64,000 nt of DNA, taken from contig CM035153.1 of NCBI GenBank assembly GCA_020205615.1, positions 76,618,692 to 76,682,691 on the forward strand. The letters are read 5' to 3'. The notes under the pieces were generated by a model, which was not told the origin of the DNA, made no database searches, and saw only the letters and a list, made by a program, of their open reading frames with translations. The position numbers were made by a program, and so were the translations under genes. This DNA comes from Panax quinquefolius. Taxonomy: Eukaryota > Streptophyta > Magnoliopsida > Apiales > Araliaceae. Shown here one piece after another: positions 20,544 through 32,446 of the stretch. The stretch's first letter is position 1; every line of letters starts with the position of its first letter.

Positions 20544-22030
20544 ATGCACACACGATCGTCCAACTCAGAATTGACACCAGCACAGGGTAATATTAACGGA
20601 AGAGGCTGGAAAGCAAGTGTGCGGAGAAATTTGCAAGCACAGTTAGAGGGTACTACATCTAGTATGGCAGAAGAACAAAGAGTAGAGCAAAGAGAAGAGC
20701 ACCGGGCTCTAAGGGACTATTCCGTGCTAAATATTAATGGACTTCTGTCTAGCATAGTCAGACCGATGATAGCAGCAAATACTTTTGAGATTAAACCGGG
20801 CACTATTTAGATGGTGCAGAATTCGGTATAGTTTGGGGGTGCTGCTATGGATGAACTGAATGAACACCTGTTGAGTTTTATTGAGATTTGTGATACATTC
20901 AGATACAACGGGGTGACAGAGGATGCTATTAGAATTAGGTTGTTTCCGTTCTCTTTAAGGGATAAAGCAAGAAGTTGGCTTCATTCTTTTCCTTTAGGGT
21001 CAATTACTACATGGGAGGACTTAGCAAAAAAGTTCTTAGCCAAGTTTTTCCCAATGACTAAGACTGCTAAGATGAGGACAACTATCTCTAAGTTTGAGGA
21101 ACAACATGGTGAGTCCTTATATGAAGCATTGGAGAGATATAAAGAGATGCTAAGGAAGTGTTTGCACCAAGGTATGCCAGATTGGATGGTGATCAACACG
21201 TTCTACAATGGATTTGGATGGCAGTCAAGACCTATTGTAGATGCAGCTACAGGAGGGGCATTATGGCCAAAGAGCTATGAAGAGGCCTATAACCATATCA
21301 AAACTATAACAGCAAATGACTTTCAAAATCCTACACCTCGGATGCGACAACCCAAGGTTACAGGTTTATTAGAGGTGGATGTTATTACTCAGTTGTCGGC
21401 ACAGATGGCAGTCATGGAGAAGAAAATAGATACATTGACAGAGAGGAAAGCGAAAACGGTTGCCTTCGTATGTGAGATTTGTGTAGGGTTCCACTCCACG
21501 GATCAATGTGCTATCAGCTCGGAGTCAATACAGTATGTGGGAAATTACAAGAAAGATCAAGGATAGTTTCAAAACACATACAACCCTAACAACCGCAATC
21601 ATTTAAACTTCAGTTGGTCAAATAACCAAGGGAATCAGCAGAATCAGTTTCAGCCGAATCAACAATTTCAGTCACAACCATCTCAACCACATTTTACACC
21701 AAAACCACCGTTTCCACTGGGATTTTCTCAACAACAACATCATACTCTATCTGCACCTCAATAAGAAAAGAAATCAAAAATGGAGGAGGTGATGTTGAAG
21801 TGCATGGCAAACACAGAGGTTATGATCAAAAGCCAATCAGTGGCTATTAAAAATCTAGAAACTCATGTGGGGCAAATGGCAAGTATGCTTAATAATAGAC
21901 CCCAGAGTTCATTGCCAAGTAATACGGAAGCAAATCCATGAAGAGACGGGAAGGAACAGTGTCAAGCGATCACATTGAGTTCTAGAAAAAATATTGCAGA
22001 GACTAAGAGTCAAAAGTGGCACCGCCATAT
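20544..22030 (+). pseudogene. Athila gag, degraded
   Basis: The ATG at 20544 (Met-His-Thr-Arg-Ser) is preferred over the upstream TTG because the sequence before it is leader. In order: a basic/glutamine-rich N-terminus, MIAANTFEIKPGTI, two TAG stops (20808 and 20828), and the capsid core with EICDTFRYNGVTEDAIRIRL, LFPFSLRDKARSWLHS and SITTWEDLAKKFLAKFF. After a further stop (21565) comes a Gln/Asn/Pro-rich linker (NNQGNQQNQFQPNQQFQSQ), then VAIKNLETHVGQMASML. This capsid-linker-helix order is characteristic of Athila/Tat gag. No classic CCHC knuckle is seen, only CEICVGFHSTDQC near 21470-21510, which may be the knuckle position. Confidence 0.9.
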
Positions 22031-22049
22031 GTTATCTTGATGAGGTCGC

Positions 22050-22985
22050 ATGGCCGCAAGGCGAAAGCGAGCAATGACGATCGAAAGCAAAGAAAATCAA
22101 GAGGAATCTGAGTTGCAGCGAGGAGAGAAGAATAAAGCAGGTTCAGATGAGAAGCCTAAGAGTTCAGTACCACCAGTTCACCCTCAGGTTCCGTATCCAC
22201 AAAGATTGAATAAGCAGAGGGACGATAAGCAGTTCAGCAAGTTTTTGGAGATATTTAAAAAGCTGCAGATCAACATACCTTTCGCTGAGGCATTGGAACA
22301 GATGCGAAGTTATGAAAAATTCAGGAAGGGTATATTGTCAAGTAAGAGGAGATTAGATGAATTTGAGACAGTGGCCATGACAGAGGAATGCAGTGCAGTG
22401 CTTCAGCGTAAACTACCTCTAAAACTGAAAGATCCAGGTAGTTTCACAATTCCATGCACGATCGGACAGATGAACTTTGAGAAGTGTCTATGTGATCTTA
22501 GGGCAATTATTAATCTGATGCCCTTGTCAGTGTTTAATCAGTTGGGATTGCCGGCTCCGAGGCCGACAAACATTTCTTTACAGCTAGCTGACAGATCCAT
22601 CACGTATCCACGGGGCATAGTTGAGGATGTACTAGTGAAAGTGGATAAATTTATCTTTCCATCTGACTTCATCATTTTGGATATTGAGGAAGATAAAAGT
22701 ATACCAATCATATTGGGGAGAATATTCTTAGCTATAGGAAGGACTTTGATAGACATGCAGAAAAGGGAGCTCACTATGCGTGTACATGATCAGGAGATCA
22801 CCTTTAACGTCTTCAAAGCAATGAAGTTCCCATCAGATGAAGAAGAATGTTTCAGGGTTGATTTGGTGGATCGGGTTCTAAATGAAGAAGTACAGAGTTT
22901 AGTGGATTATGAACCTTTGAGAAGTATTATTGCTGAAAATTCAGATTTGGAGGACGAGGAACTTAACGAACTTGTGCAAATTTAG
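22050..22985 (+). pseudogene. Athila protease region
   Basis: An intact 311-codon frame. An N-terminal linker rich in Lys/Glu is followed by VPYPQRLNKQRDDKQFSKFL (about 50-69) and FTIPCTIGQMNFEKCLCDL. The protease active-site position, normally Asp-Leu-Gly-Ala, reads Asp-Leu-Arg-Ala here (about residues 148-151), so activity is doubtful. NISLQLADRSITYPRGIVEDVLVKV and IPIILGRIFL (about 222-231), the second protease motif, follow. It ends in an acidic tail, DLEDEELNELVQI. Confidence 0.88.
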
Positions 22986-23187
22986 AAAATTCAGAACACC
23001 TGTCGAGCCATTAACGAAAGCTGGAGAGTTATCGGTAAAATTAAAGCCATCTCCATAGACACCTCCAGAACTTAAATTAAAACCACTTCCAGAACATCTC
23101 AAGTATGCATTTTTAAATAAAGATTCAAAATTACCTGTGATTATTTCTTCTGCACTAACATCTTTTCAGGAAGAAAAACTGCTATGA
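22986..23187 (+). other. Athila pol linker between protease and RT
   Basis: Proline- and leucine-rich coding remnant (PLPEHLKYAFL-like in shifted frames) normally found between Athila protease and RT, disrupted by stops and a frame change. Confidence 0.55.
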
Positions 23188-24351
23188 GTGCTTCAAGAGT
23201 TCAAATCAGCTATTGGATGGACCATAGCAGATATCAAAGGGATCAGCCCTTCGTTTTACATGCATAAGATCCTGATGGAAGATGGGAGTAAGCCGTCGGT
23301 TGAGCAGAAAAGGAGACTTAATCCGATAATGAAAGAAGTGGTCAAGAAAGAGGTACTGAAATGGCTAGATGCAGGCATAATCTATCCGATCTCAGATAGC
23401 CTATGGGTGAGCCCAGTGAGGTGTGTACCGAAAAAGGAGAGCATGACCATCGTGACTAATGAGAATAATGAGTTAATTCCAAAACGAACAGTGACGGGGT
23501 TGAGAGTCTGCATGGACTACCGCAAGCTTAACAAGGCTACGAAGAAAGATCATTTTCCACTACCATTCATTGATCAGATGTTGGACAGATTAGCAGGTCA
23601 TGAGTACTATTGCCTTCTGGACGGATATTCGGGCTACAATCAAATTGTGATAGCTCCAGAAGACCAGGAAAAGACAACCTTCACATGTCCTGAAGGCACT
23701 TTCGCTTTCAGAAGGATGTCCTTCAGGTTGTGCAATGCTCCAACCACCTTTCAGAGATGCATGATGGCTATATTTTCAGACATGGTGGAGTAGAATGTGG
23801 AAGTATTTATGGATAACTTCTTAGTCTTCGGGGACTCGTTTGATTTATGCCCGGAGAATTTGGTTATGGTTTTTAAGAGGTGTGTTGAGACAAATTTAGT
23901 GTTGAACTGGGAAAAGTGACATTTTATGGTACAAGAAGGAATCATACTGGGACACAAAGTTTTGAAGAAGGAACTCGAGGTGGATAGGGCGAAGCTGGAA
24001 ACCATTGAAAACTTGCCACCACCTACTTCAGTAAAAGGTGTTCGCAGTTTTCTGGGACATGCAGGTTTCTACCGCAGATTCATCAAGGTCTTATCCAAGA
24101 TAACTAAACCACTATGCAGTTTATTGGAGAAGGATGCACAGTTTAACTTTGATGAGGCTTGCGTGTCAGTATTTGAACACTTAAAGAGGAAACTAACTTC
24201 AGTACCAGTGATTACTGCACCAGATTGGGATTTGCCATTTAAGTTGATGTGTGATGCCAGTGATTACGCCGTAGGGCCTATTTTGGGGCAAAGGAAAGAT
24301 AAGATGTTTCATGTGATATATTATGCCAGCAAGACCCTTACAGATGCATAG
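23188..24351 (+). pseudogene. Athila reverse transcriptase and start of RNase H
   Basis: Frame 23188-23793 covers fingers and palm: WTIADIKGISPSFYMHKI, LRVCMDYRKLNKATKKDHFPL, CLLDGYSGYNQIVIAPEDQEKTTF and FGSF-type residues read as FRRMSFRLCNAP. A stop at 23791 precedes EVFMDNFLVF, where the second of the paired catalytic aspartates reads Asn. After another stop, 23926-24351 has the thumb/connection (VRSFLGHAGFYRRFI) and the start of RNase H (CDASDYAVGPILGQR). The substitution would be expected to abolish polymerase activity. Confidence 0.92.
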
Positions 24352-24640
24352 TTGAACTACAACACCATAAAGAAAGAGTTATTGGCAGTGGTGTACGCCT
24401 TTGATAAATTTCGAGCATATCTGATTGGCACAAGGTGATAGTGTATACGGATCACGCGACAATTTGACATTTAGTGGAAAAGAAGGATGCAAAACCCGGG
24501 TTGATCAGATGGATTTTTTTACTTCAGGAATTTGATTTGGAGATCAAGGATAGAAAGGGCACCGAAAACTAAGTGGCAGACCACTTATCGTGACTTGAGA
24601 ATCCGGAAAGAGAGGCAGACAACAATGTGGTTATCAATGA
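24352..24640 (+). pseudogene. Athila RNase H, C-terminal part
   Basis: Continues the previous frame after a TAG: NTIKKELLAVVYAFDKFRAYLIGT, a frame change at about 24434, [22 protein letters not shown] and VADHLS. Stops at several CAA or CGA positions. The acidic residues of RNase H (Glu in KELLAV, Asp in YTDHA, Asp in VADHLS) are all visible. Confidence 0.85.
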
Positions 24641-25957
24641 ATCCTTTCCAGATGAGCAGTTGTTTGTGGTGAAAGGGGAAGTGCCATGGTTCGCAAACTT
24701 TGCGAATTATTTGGTGAGTAAGATGGTACCTTCTGACTTGGTGGGTTATCAAAAGAATAAATTTCTGCATGATGTCAAATGGTATATATGGGATGAGCCT
24801 TATTTGTTTAAACAGTGTTCTGATCAAATGATAAGAAGGTGTATTCTTTATAGTGAGACCGAGGGGATTTTGTAGGATTGTCATTCTACTATGTATGGAG
24901 GTCACTATGGAGGAGAAAGAACAGCGGCTAGAGTACTACAAGCAGGATTTTACTGGCCGACAATTTTCAAGGATGCATACAATTTTGTCCAGCAGTGTGA
25001 TAGATGTCAGCAAGTGGGGAACATCTCGAAAAGAAATGAAATGCCCTTGAAGTTGAAATTTTTGATGTGTGGGGGATTGATTTCATGGGACCATTCATTT
25101 CTTCCTTCGGTAACCTCTACATCTTGCTCACGGTTGATTATGTGTCGAAATGGGTCAAAGTGGCAGCTCTTCCGACAAGTGATGCCAAGGTAGTCCTCAA
25201 GGTTTTAGACAGAAGTATCTTCACGAGATTTGTGACTCCAAGGGCCATCATCAATGACGAGGGTAGTCATTTCTGCAACAGGCAGTTCACAGCTTTGTTA
25301 GCTAAGTATGGGATGAACCATCGCATTGCTATAGCTTATCACCCCCAAACGAATGGCCAAGCTAAAGTATCGAATCGAGAAGTCAAAAGAATCCTTGAAA
25401 AAGTTGTGAATCCCACGAGGAAGGACTGGTCGTTAAAGTTTGATGATGAAGTATGGGCCTATAGGACTGCATACAAAACTCTGTTGGGCATGACACCTTT
25501 TCAGCTGGTGTATGGAAAAGCTTGTCACCTTCCTATGGAGCTAGAGCATAAGGCATATTGGGCAATTTGAAATCTCAATTTTGATTTGAAAGATGCAGGG
25601 GAGAAATGCCTACTCCAACTCAATGAGTTGGATGAATTCAGATTACAGGCATATGAGAATTCAAAGCTGTACGAGGAGAAGGTAAAAAAATGGCATGACC
25701 GAAAAATCATAGAGAGGACATTTGAACCGGGACAAAGGGTTTTGCTTTATAACTTCAGACTTAAACTTTTTCTCGAAAAGCTGAAATCGAGATGGTCAGG
25801 GCCATTTACAGTGAAGACTGTCTTTCCACATAGTGCAATTGAAGTATTTGCTAAGTTTTCGGACAAGCCTTTTAAGGTGAATGGACAGAGATTGAAGCTT
25901 TACTTCGGTGGCGAGGTGGACAGACAAAAAGTCACCTCAATTCTTTCTTCGACATGA
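24641..25957 (+). pseudogene. Athila integrase
   Basis: The zinc-finger domain is HSTMYGGHYGGERTAARVL followed by CDRCQQVGN (about 24885-25020). The catalytic core runs WGIDFMGPF (first Asp, about 25075), IINDEGSHF (second Asp, about 25255) and [14 protein letters not shown] (about 25340-25380). The Glu expected after GQA reads Lys (AAA), so the active site is incomplete. A stop at 25569 splits off the C-terminal domain (25586-25957), with SRWSGPFTVKTVFPHSAIEV and FKVNGQRLKLYFGGE, typical of Athila. It ends just before the conserved GGGAGGCAACCCA tract. Confidence 0.92.
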
Positions 25958-26757
25958 GAATCAGAGACAGTTAAGCTAATTGACTATAACTTAGCGCTTA
26001 ATGGGAGGCAACCCATTTTTTCTATCTCTACTTAGTATTTATTCAGTTCAAGTTGCTTTTGTTAGCTCATTTTCATTCTTAGTTAGGATAGTGTGAGTAT
26101 CTTTACATAATCACCATCGTAGCTGAAATCGAATAGGAGTATGTTTGTGCATTGCATTGAAATTAGGGTGACAGAATAAGCACTCATTTTTATTTAGTAA
26201 ATCATGCTTTGACAGTGTCTATTGATGTTATTACAGGTGTACTGGAGTGCATGCATTACTGTCTTGCAGTGCTGGGAATAAAATTTAGCAGTATAGGTAC
26301 CAGGGTCGCGCGTCGTGCAATAATTATAACACGTAATCGCGCCGCCGCATGATATGCCCTGCCATACCACAATTGCCACTCACATCGCCGCCTTCTATGC
26401 CCATTTAAAAATCGCGTGGCCGTGCGCGACACCAGACATGGAAATTTTTTTAATTTTTAAAAACGTGTTGGGAATTATTTGATCTCTCACTTCACATAAT
26501 CGAAGGCGCAATTACTTGCTCCCCTCCACACGCACGTCTCTTCCTCTCTATCAGTTACCAAAATTGAAGCCATGCATATCTACTCCACCACGTGATCATC
26601 CACGATTTATTCCACGTTCATCTTCTACTCAACCTCTGCACTGCATTATAAAACTAGGGTTTCCAATCGAGTTGTGCAACAATCAGTTTGGGGGTTATTC
26701 AAAATGGTCAGAAATCTCTATCAGGCAAGCAAATCATCATCTTCAACATTCAAAACA
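25958..26757 (+). other. Athila inter-ORF region
   Basis: Holds the lineage-conserved GCGCTTAATGGGAGGCAACC tract (about 25996-26015), then AT-rich sequence, a CGCG-rich patch (about 26303-26425) and a GTTTGGGGGTTATT purine-rich motif (26693) just before the second ORF. No coding sequence is supported; the 26516-26887 frame is a shadow of ORF2. Confidence 0.6.
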
Positions 26758-29700
26758 ATGGGTCCAAAGAGAGCATGATCTTCTTCTTCATCATCATCAT
26801 CCTCCCCTAGCAGTCAAGGGGAAGATGTCGTGGATCATACCAGATTTCTCAGTCTCGAAGCCCGGCAGGAGTATTACCGAATTGTGACCAAAACCTTTGT
26901 GAAAGAAAGAGGATTCAAGCCTGAGCAACAATGTGACGCCCCCAAATTCGGGTATCTTTCAACCCGACATATGGTGTTCCACTATACTAATATCCATACA
27001 ATCATTCCATTGAAATACAACAAAATGAATGTAATTACTATCTTCTTATTTCAATCAAAGTATAATCCTTCCCAGGTTAATAACTAGTTACATCATTCAT
27101 TGTTCATAATGTATAATACATACAAACTTTCTAAATTATTACACACTGGCTAAGAATCCATCTTAGCATTGCCCTTATCTCTCTTGGCATTCACAGTACG
27201 CTCATCTTTAATTGTAGTTATATAATTCACGGAAGGAGTGAGCATGACAGCCCAACAAGTTTTAACAAAGGATAATAGTAATACCACATTTGTGAATCAT
27301 ATAACAATCCTGACATAACTGAACAATAGTTATGAAGTATTATAAATCAATAATACTTTAATAGTTCATAACATCAATTACCAAAGTATAGAATAAATTA
27401 GGAATTCTGAACCGGTCAATAGACCATGAACAATAACTTTCAGTTTTCATACTTGAAAAGGAGTCCACAGCACTAAGGCCGTTCATTCGATAACTTATGA
27501 ACACTTCTAGGTGATCAGCCTATAGTACTCTATGTTGATCAACACTCATTCATTAAACATATTTATGTTTAATATTTTTGGCAAACTCGCGTGCCCATCG
27601 AAATATCGATGAAAAATACTTTTGTTTGTTCATAGACAAACCTTACCTTCACGTCCGTACCAATTACTTGGCATAGGATATCATTAACATTTCTATATAA
27701 AAAGATATGAATTTCAATCAATCTATATCATACGAGTAGTCTAGTCGAAATAAATCTGGCATCGACCCTTTCTTTAAAACCCATTATGCAACTCAGTTCA
27801 ACGAATCACATACAACTTGGCTAACATGAAAGTTAGACAAGCGTTAAGAAAACTTGCATTTCAGCGTCTTCAAATAATTTACTCGACTGACCACAGCCTT
27901 TACAGAATCTACATGATATATTCACATAGCACACAGTAATTAGCTATTAAACAACTATTTAAATTGTTCCTATAAGCTTCTTTCTCTTCTATGTCTTTGT
28001 TAACTTAATATCTTTATTAAAGTCAACAAGCCTTATTACCCTTCGTCCCGGTTTATTAATCAACTGACATTTATTAACTAGACTCGAACTTCGTTGATAA
28101 AGTACCAACTGTGTTCAACGTTCTTATCTCGTTAACATGAATTCCATTTCTAAGTTTCATACCATATACCTTAGTATAGGTAATATAGGAATAGCTTTGA
28201 TACACTTATGAAGTGTACAAACATTATCCCTTTAGGTCCCCGAATAAATGAAGTTCAAAACCTAAATCATTGTCTAAGGTTCACCACTCATCGGCTACAT
28301 GCCCGATCATCACAATATTAGATCAAGGCCGCCAAGGCCAGCTTAGCGAAGTGGCAAGGCCCTCGACTCAGCGCTGCGACGCCATTTAGCAGTGCTCAAC
28401 TCTCTCAGTACTAATGCATTTGCGGTATGCGAATAACACTATGTCAAGCGCCTCGACACATACCTCGATGCAGATTCTCAACAACTTTTAAAAGTTTATA
28501 AATTCCGGTAGTAACTTCTTCGTTATAAACCTGATTTGGTCCATTCAAAAGCCTACACATCACAAATAACGTAATCTACGCGTTCATATAAGAATTTGAC
28601 ACTTTCGAATCTGTTAACTCAAAATTGACCATTGAGTTCATTTTATATACGTTCGTAAACGTTAATGAGCGTTCAATGCTCGTTTTCTTCGTTTTAAGTC
28701 GGAATCCGACGATTCTCAAACCCACAACTTTTAATCACCCTATCTCACATGTTGACATTGAAAACCAACGTTTTCAAGTCTCATGAAAACTTTTGACCCC
28801 CAATCCGTAATTCAACATTTTTTACGTTTAATGTCTAATTACGTAAAATTCGCCATAACTTCGTTACTAGGATTCTTTAAGCCAAATCACATGGAATAAT
28901 CCATGGATTTCATATCTACATCCTAACCAAACAAGATGCATACATAAATGTATTGATGGAGTTCAATCGTTTATAAACAATCGATCTCAATAAACAATAT
29001 TTTCATGGTTTAAAACCATATTAAACCTTATGATTCTTAAAATCTCATGACTTATAGAGATTGAATCTATGGTAAGTCATCTTTAATCTCTCATACAAGA
29101 CACATACCATCCATCTATGATTCTCCAATATAAAAGAAAAATCAAAAAGAGATGGAGAGGAAAGATAAAGAATATACCTTAAGAACTCTTATGAATTTCT
29201 TGAAAACTTTAAGTCCAATCTTACAAAATATATCTTTTGGTTGGGTCTAGCTCTCTTTTCCTCTCAAAATAATCTAGGTTGGAACTTGTTAAACCCTCAA
29301 ATGACCAACCTTGCCTCCTTTTTTATAGAAAATGAGAATGGAGGGCAAAATAGACTTAACACACCTCACCTCCTTACTATTCACACTTGGTCACCAAGTA
29401 ATATACTTGGTGACCAAGCCTTATGCTTGGCTACCACATAAAGTGGTCGGCCCACCACTAGCCATGGGTCATCCCATGGGTTACCCCATGGGTTTTACCC
29501 ATTCGGTGACCCACTGGTTCGATCTACGATTTGGTTTAAATGAATTTGGCTTAACTAAATAAACATTGGGCCTAGACTTGGGCTCAACTCACTAATCTCC
29601 TTTGGCTTGGTCATTTAATAATTGGACTAATAAAATCCAATTCAAATGACTTAGTCATTAAGACTTAATCTTAATACTATAATACGAATTGTATTCTAAA

Positions 29701-31222
29701 CGTACATTTCGTGTATTTTCATCATATAATACACGTACAATAATCATATCTTACTTCATATTTACTCATCGTATTACACATAGATACTAAATAGTACCAC
29801 AAATGTATAAAACTCGCATTAACCCTAACGCCATTCCTTCTATGCATATTATTTCCTCCTCGAAAATTAATATACTCAACCCTTAGGTTTTAAGTCCGCA
29901 GGCGAAAACTGCGTTTGCCATAAATGAAATATTTTTAGATATTCCATCTAATCTCAATATTCTATCATCACACGTTTCTCAGAATTTCAAAATAATTCCT
30001 CGAACAGAAATGGATGAATAGTGTTTTTACGAAAATTTCTTGGAAAATAAATATTTTCGTCTTGGAAATTCCAAACAAATAATTCAAGCACGTAGCCAGA
30101 TTACTAACCACGTTAGCACATTCCAGGTCATTGAACGACCTTCACATAGCTTACTCACATAATAATCAATTAAATTCATTTAATTCATATAATCAAATAA
30201 AAATTTAATTGTCATAAAAATCCGATTTTCTCGGACGTTACAAACAAGATTGTCAACTATGTGCTATGATTCGCGAACGAGGATGGTCTGGCTTGACTGT
30301 GACTCCTATGCCGATTCTGATGAGAATAGTTCGGGAATTCTATGCTAATGCTAAAGCCACCATGAGCGGTCTATCTATGGTCTATGGTTTTGAAATAGAT
30401 TACCGACCACCCGCCATCAGAGCCATATTCAGAATTACTGATACACTACCGACGGGTTCTGCCAATTGGGTAACAGGTGCACATAATGAAACGGACTTGG
30501 AATTGGTTATTGCTGAATTGTGTGTGCCAGGCATGAAGTGGACTTATAAAGCCAGCATGAATCAGCATCATATATTCCCAGTCGCCGCCCTAAATCGATA
30601 TGCAAAGGCGTGGAATCGGTTCATATGTGCAAAGCTTGTTCCTTCGTCTCATCAGCATGAGATCACAGCTGAGAGGGCAATCATTCTGTGGGGCATAATC
30701 ACCGAAAAATACATTGTTGTGGGCCATCTTATCCATCAAAATATGTTGCGGTATGTGCGGGGAAGCACTACAGGGAGCATTCCACACGCATCAGTTGTAG
30801 CTATGTTGTGTGCTCATCAGGGCTGCCATTGGGACAATGAACAAATGCAAAACCCAAGTCAGGATATCACCCATGCTACCATCGCTAAATTCAAGGATTG
30901 GGCAGGAGGTGTACCGTACCCATGAGGAAGAGGATTTATCATCCAACCCACGTTCCCAGAGCCACAACAGCAACCATCTCAGATAGATGAAGTAGGCCCG
31001 TCAACCCAAGATCCCACTATTCCTGGAGATCGTCAGCTCTGAAGGTTGGAGCGCAAGGTCGACGCTATGTACGATAACTTTGTAGCGTTTGCAACGGGGG
31101 TTGACGAGGTCACTTGCAAAGGTGTTTGTGCAGCAGGGGACGATGTTAGAGTGGCCTCAGTTCGGGACAGCCATGCCATATCTACCACTGGATTCACCAC
31201 CCGAGAAGGGTGGTGCAGCTGA
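26758..31222 (+). pseudogene. Athila second ORF (plant retroelement 'putative transposon protein' domain), split by a solo LTR
   Basis: Likely start ATG at 26758 (MGPKRA), in frame with an earlier ATG at 26704. A TGA at codon 7, a Ser run, then FLSLEARQEYYRIVTKTFVKERGFKPEQQ up to 26931. The solo LTR follows. The frame resumes after the duplicated AACAA: CQLCAMIRERGWSGL, IVREFYANAKATMSG, the core at 30266-30925 with the WNRFICAKLVPS and ITAERAIILWGIITEKYIVVGHLI segments, a stop at 30923, and a tail to 31222. I recall the FYAN...VYG/VRG signature and helical core from a plant retroelement domain (Pfam PF20167, from memory). It occupies the env-like position of Athila, but I see no signal peptide or membrane segment. 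Function unknown. Confidence 0.75.
26932..30242 (-). mobile_element. Solo LTR of the G1 family
   Basis: Begins TGTGACGCCCCC and ends GACGTTACA, 3311 bp. It aligns along its full length with the G1 LTRs. AACAA occurs on both sides (26927-26931 and 30243-30247). No internal sequence is present, so it arose by recombination between two LTRs of an inserted element. It interrupts Athila ORF2 precisely between codons. A TATA-like CTATAAAAAAG (29318-29328, minus) replaces the CTATAAATAG of the other copies, and the GC-rich patch (28272-28470) differs from both. Confidence 0.97.
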
Positions 31223-32446
31223 GCATTAGGGGAGTTTTCTTCAACCCTTTTCCTTCATTCACTGGGACATTGAATATTATAAGTTTGGGGGTATTGGAGT
31301 AGTAGTGTAGTTGCATATAGTTAAGTTTCATTTAGTAATTTCATTTAGTATTTGCATGTTTAGTTTAAATTTGCATATTTATGTTGCATATAGTAGTTTG
31401 CTTGTCAAAATTTTTGTTTATTATGTGTGTATGTTTAGTTTGCATGTCTCACAAAGTCTAGCTTTATGTAAATTTTGTTTAGCCGATGATGATAGTGAAT
31501 TTTGAAGGATTGTTGAGTACTTTGGATAACATGAACCTAGTTATAATGTTTTACACGATGAAATTCATGTTGCTATTTAAATGCTTTTGGTTTGCACGAA
31601 CGTGTTCACAATCACTTGTAGGTATAAGAATTATGTGTTGCAATGCTCGATAGAAAATGTAATTTTAAAAAAGGGAAATATGTGGAAAGTGAACTTAGAC
31701 TGTATAAAACATTTATATTCAAACTTTGGGAAAACATGGGTATGGTATGTATTAAAAAAATAAACAAATAGCAATAACGTGGCTAGTCTTATTTCGGGGC
31801 CCTGGCTACTTGAGTAAGTATGCTTGTAGGGGTGCTTTAACACCTAGCACCCTAAGGTCTTTCATGGTCTAGGAGTCGTTTGTTGAAAGCTCGCTAAGGG
31901 GTAGCAGTGTTGCCTAATGGAATGAGGCATTGCACAGTCATGTGAAAAAAAAGAAAAGAAAAAAAAATTAGCAATAAACACCGCGGGAAAGAGCGAAATT
32001 CACCCTCGTGAGTAGCAATAAAGTAGTTAAGCCCAGTGTTGAACCTTAGTTTTTTTTTGATATGTTGGAACAGTCTTTGTTGTATAAGTATACATGAGTC
32101 TTGATTTAGACTATAATTTTCTATTTTGAGCAGTTTAGCATGTGTATTCTTTGCTTAAATCAAGTTTTGGTGAACACAACACACACACACACACACACAC
32201 ACAACATCTCTATAGCATATGTGAATTATTTGAGTGTATGATATTATGCCTATAGTTCAGTTTGAATTTGTATTCATGAATCTGGATAATTCACTAAGCC
32301 ATTTTGGACTGAAATTCTGTTATTACTGGAACAATGTGAGACTCGTTTGCATCATGATTTAGTTGCATAGCATGCAGTTGCATTTTTAGTTTTTTTATAT
32401 ATATGCATTGCTTGAGGGCAAGAAATAGTTCAAGTTTGGGGGTATT
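31223..32446 (+). other. Athila 3' non-coding region with polypurine tract
   Basis: Contains a first purine-rich motif AAGTTTGGGGGTATT (31281-31295) and a conserved GC-richer block (31795-32045, including CTTTAACACCTAGCACC). It also has an (AC)12 run (32179-32203) and finally CAAGTTTGGGGGTATT (32431-32446) directly before the 3' LTR, which is the functional polypurine tract position. The short ORFs in this stretch show no domain. Confidence 0.75.
32179..32203. repeat. (AC)n microsatellite
   Basis: About 12 uninterrupted AC units in the Athila 3' non-coding region. Confidence 0.95.

Noticed and set aside
24585..24905. 106-codon minus-strand ORF
   Set aside because: Antisense shadow of Athila RNase H and integrase.
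31311..31763. Short hydrophobic ORFs after Athila ORF2 (possible membrane proteins)
   Set aside because: They lie in the AT-rich 3' non-coding part and look like chance translations of TTT/ATT-rich DNA.
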